DNA of 64,000 nt from Bombyx mori (Eukaryota; Arthropoda; Insecta; Lepidoptera; Bombycidae): the NCBI RefSeq assembly GCF_030269925.1, contig NC_085112.1:5085501-5149500 (forward strand), in the 5' to 3' direction. Of this stretch, positions 63,562 to 64,000 are shown piece after piece. The notes under the pieces were generated by a model. It had not been told where the DNA came from. It saw only the letters and a list, made by a program, of their open reading frames with translations, and ran no database searches. A program made the translations under genes and the position numbers. The number at the start of each line of letters is the position of its first letter. Within the stretch, counting starts at the first letter, position 1.

Positions 63562-64000
63562 TACATAACTTACTTATGGGTTCCTACCTATCAGTATACC
63601 TAATTTATGTAGGTGCTAGTATAATCTATTAAAAATCCAAAGAACTTACCACGGGCCTTGGTTTGTATAGTAAATAGAAATACTTATTTATGTTGCGTTA
63701 AGTAATTTTTTTTACATACAAAATAGAATAGATAGACAGATAGGTATACTTATATAAAACAAACACATAATTAAGGTTGTAATTACTGTGTTTGTATAGT
63801 GCTTCATGCAATTGAGCTAATGTTCGTATCGTGAAACGTGCCTTTAATTATATCATATCAACTATCGGTTTGTAACACTGTGTACCTAAATTATAATTAG
63901 CTTCTAGTTTCATTGCGTTTAATGATCCATGAAAAAAATCTATAGAGGAGAGTTGAGTTCGTGGTGCTATTTTGAAGTCGCGTATGTATTTTTTGCTTAG
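63562..64000. other. Unassigned AT-rich DNA at window edge
   Basis: Nothing is recognised. Confidence 0.25.

Noticed and set aside
1..64000. Hox-cluster microRNAs (miR-10, miR-993, miR-iab-4)
   Set aside because: I scanned for their mature sequences on both strands by eye and found none; a computational search would be needed to be sure.
1..64000. CRISPR arrays, rRNA genes, bacterial-type operons
   Set aside because: The sequence is animal nuclear DNA; the repeated blocks are dispersed SINEs and Helitrons, not regularly spaced arrays.

Overview
The window looks like nuclear DNA of a silkworm (Bombyx mori or its close wild relative B. mandarina). The reasons are about two dozen full or partial copies of the Bm1 SINE, 3' tails of the BMC1/L1Bm type of LINE, lepidopteran-style Helitrons that begin TC and end CTAG between A and T, a DD37D mariner, and one host exon that reads as the first coding exon of the Hox gene proboscipedia (pb). 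The piece therefore probably lies in the Hox cluster around pb, and it is AT-rich, gene-poor and heavily loaded with transposons. The species is inferred from remembered repeat families; no database search was run.

Layout. 1-5.2 kb holds an apparently intact two-ORF LINE of RTE type (992-5216) with a putative -1 frameshift site between its ORFs. 5.2-17.3 kb is AT-rich DNA with Bm1 copies (7.9, 8.7, 9.3, 14.7 kb and a tail-to-tail pair at 16.7-17.3 kb), Helitrons (6.3, 11.3, 15.8 kb) and an exon-like block at 13.8 kb. 17.75-22.93 kb is a complete Jockey-type LINE with 12-bp target duplications, both ORFs intact and a promoter-like 5' end. 23-45.6 kb is mostly non-coding DNA, presumably pb intron, with scattered Bm1 copies and GC-richer blocks that could be conserved control elements (33.4, 33.9, 36.3, 38.1 kb). 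45.62-46.26 kb on the minus strand is the pb exon with a strong splice donor; no homeobox was found to its left, so the homeobox exon probably lies beyond base 1. 46.3-64 kb is pb 5' flank or first intron, again packed with repeats.

The most striking structure is 51.56-54.95 kb: a non-autonomous Helitron split by a mariner and, separately, by a 5'-truncated copy of the same Jockey family that is complete at 17.75 kb. A second short 3' piece of that Jockey family sits at 49.73-50.14 kb with an 11-bp target duplication.

How the parts relate. The host signal is a single developmental-regulator exon. The LINEs supply reverse transcriptase and endonuclease; Bm1, which carries a tRNA-like pol III head, depends on LINE machinery in trans. 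The window thus gives relative insertion ages: Helitron first, mariner and Jockey later. The main uncertainties are family names (from motifs only), the exact ends of diverged repeats, and whether several small ORFs (17.3, 23.5, 35.3, 44.8, 61.8 kb) mean anything.
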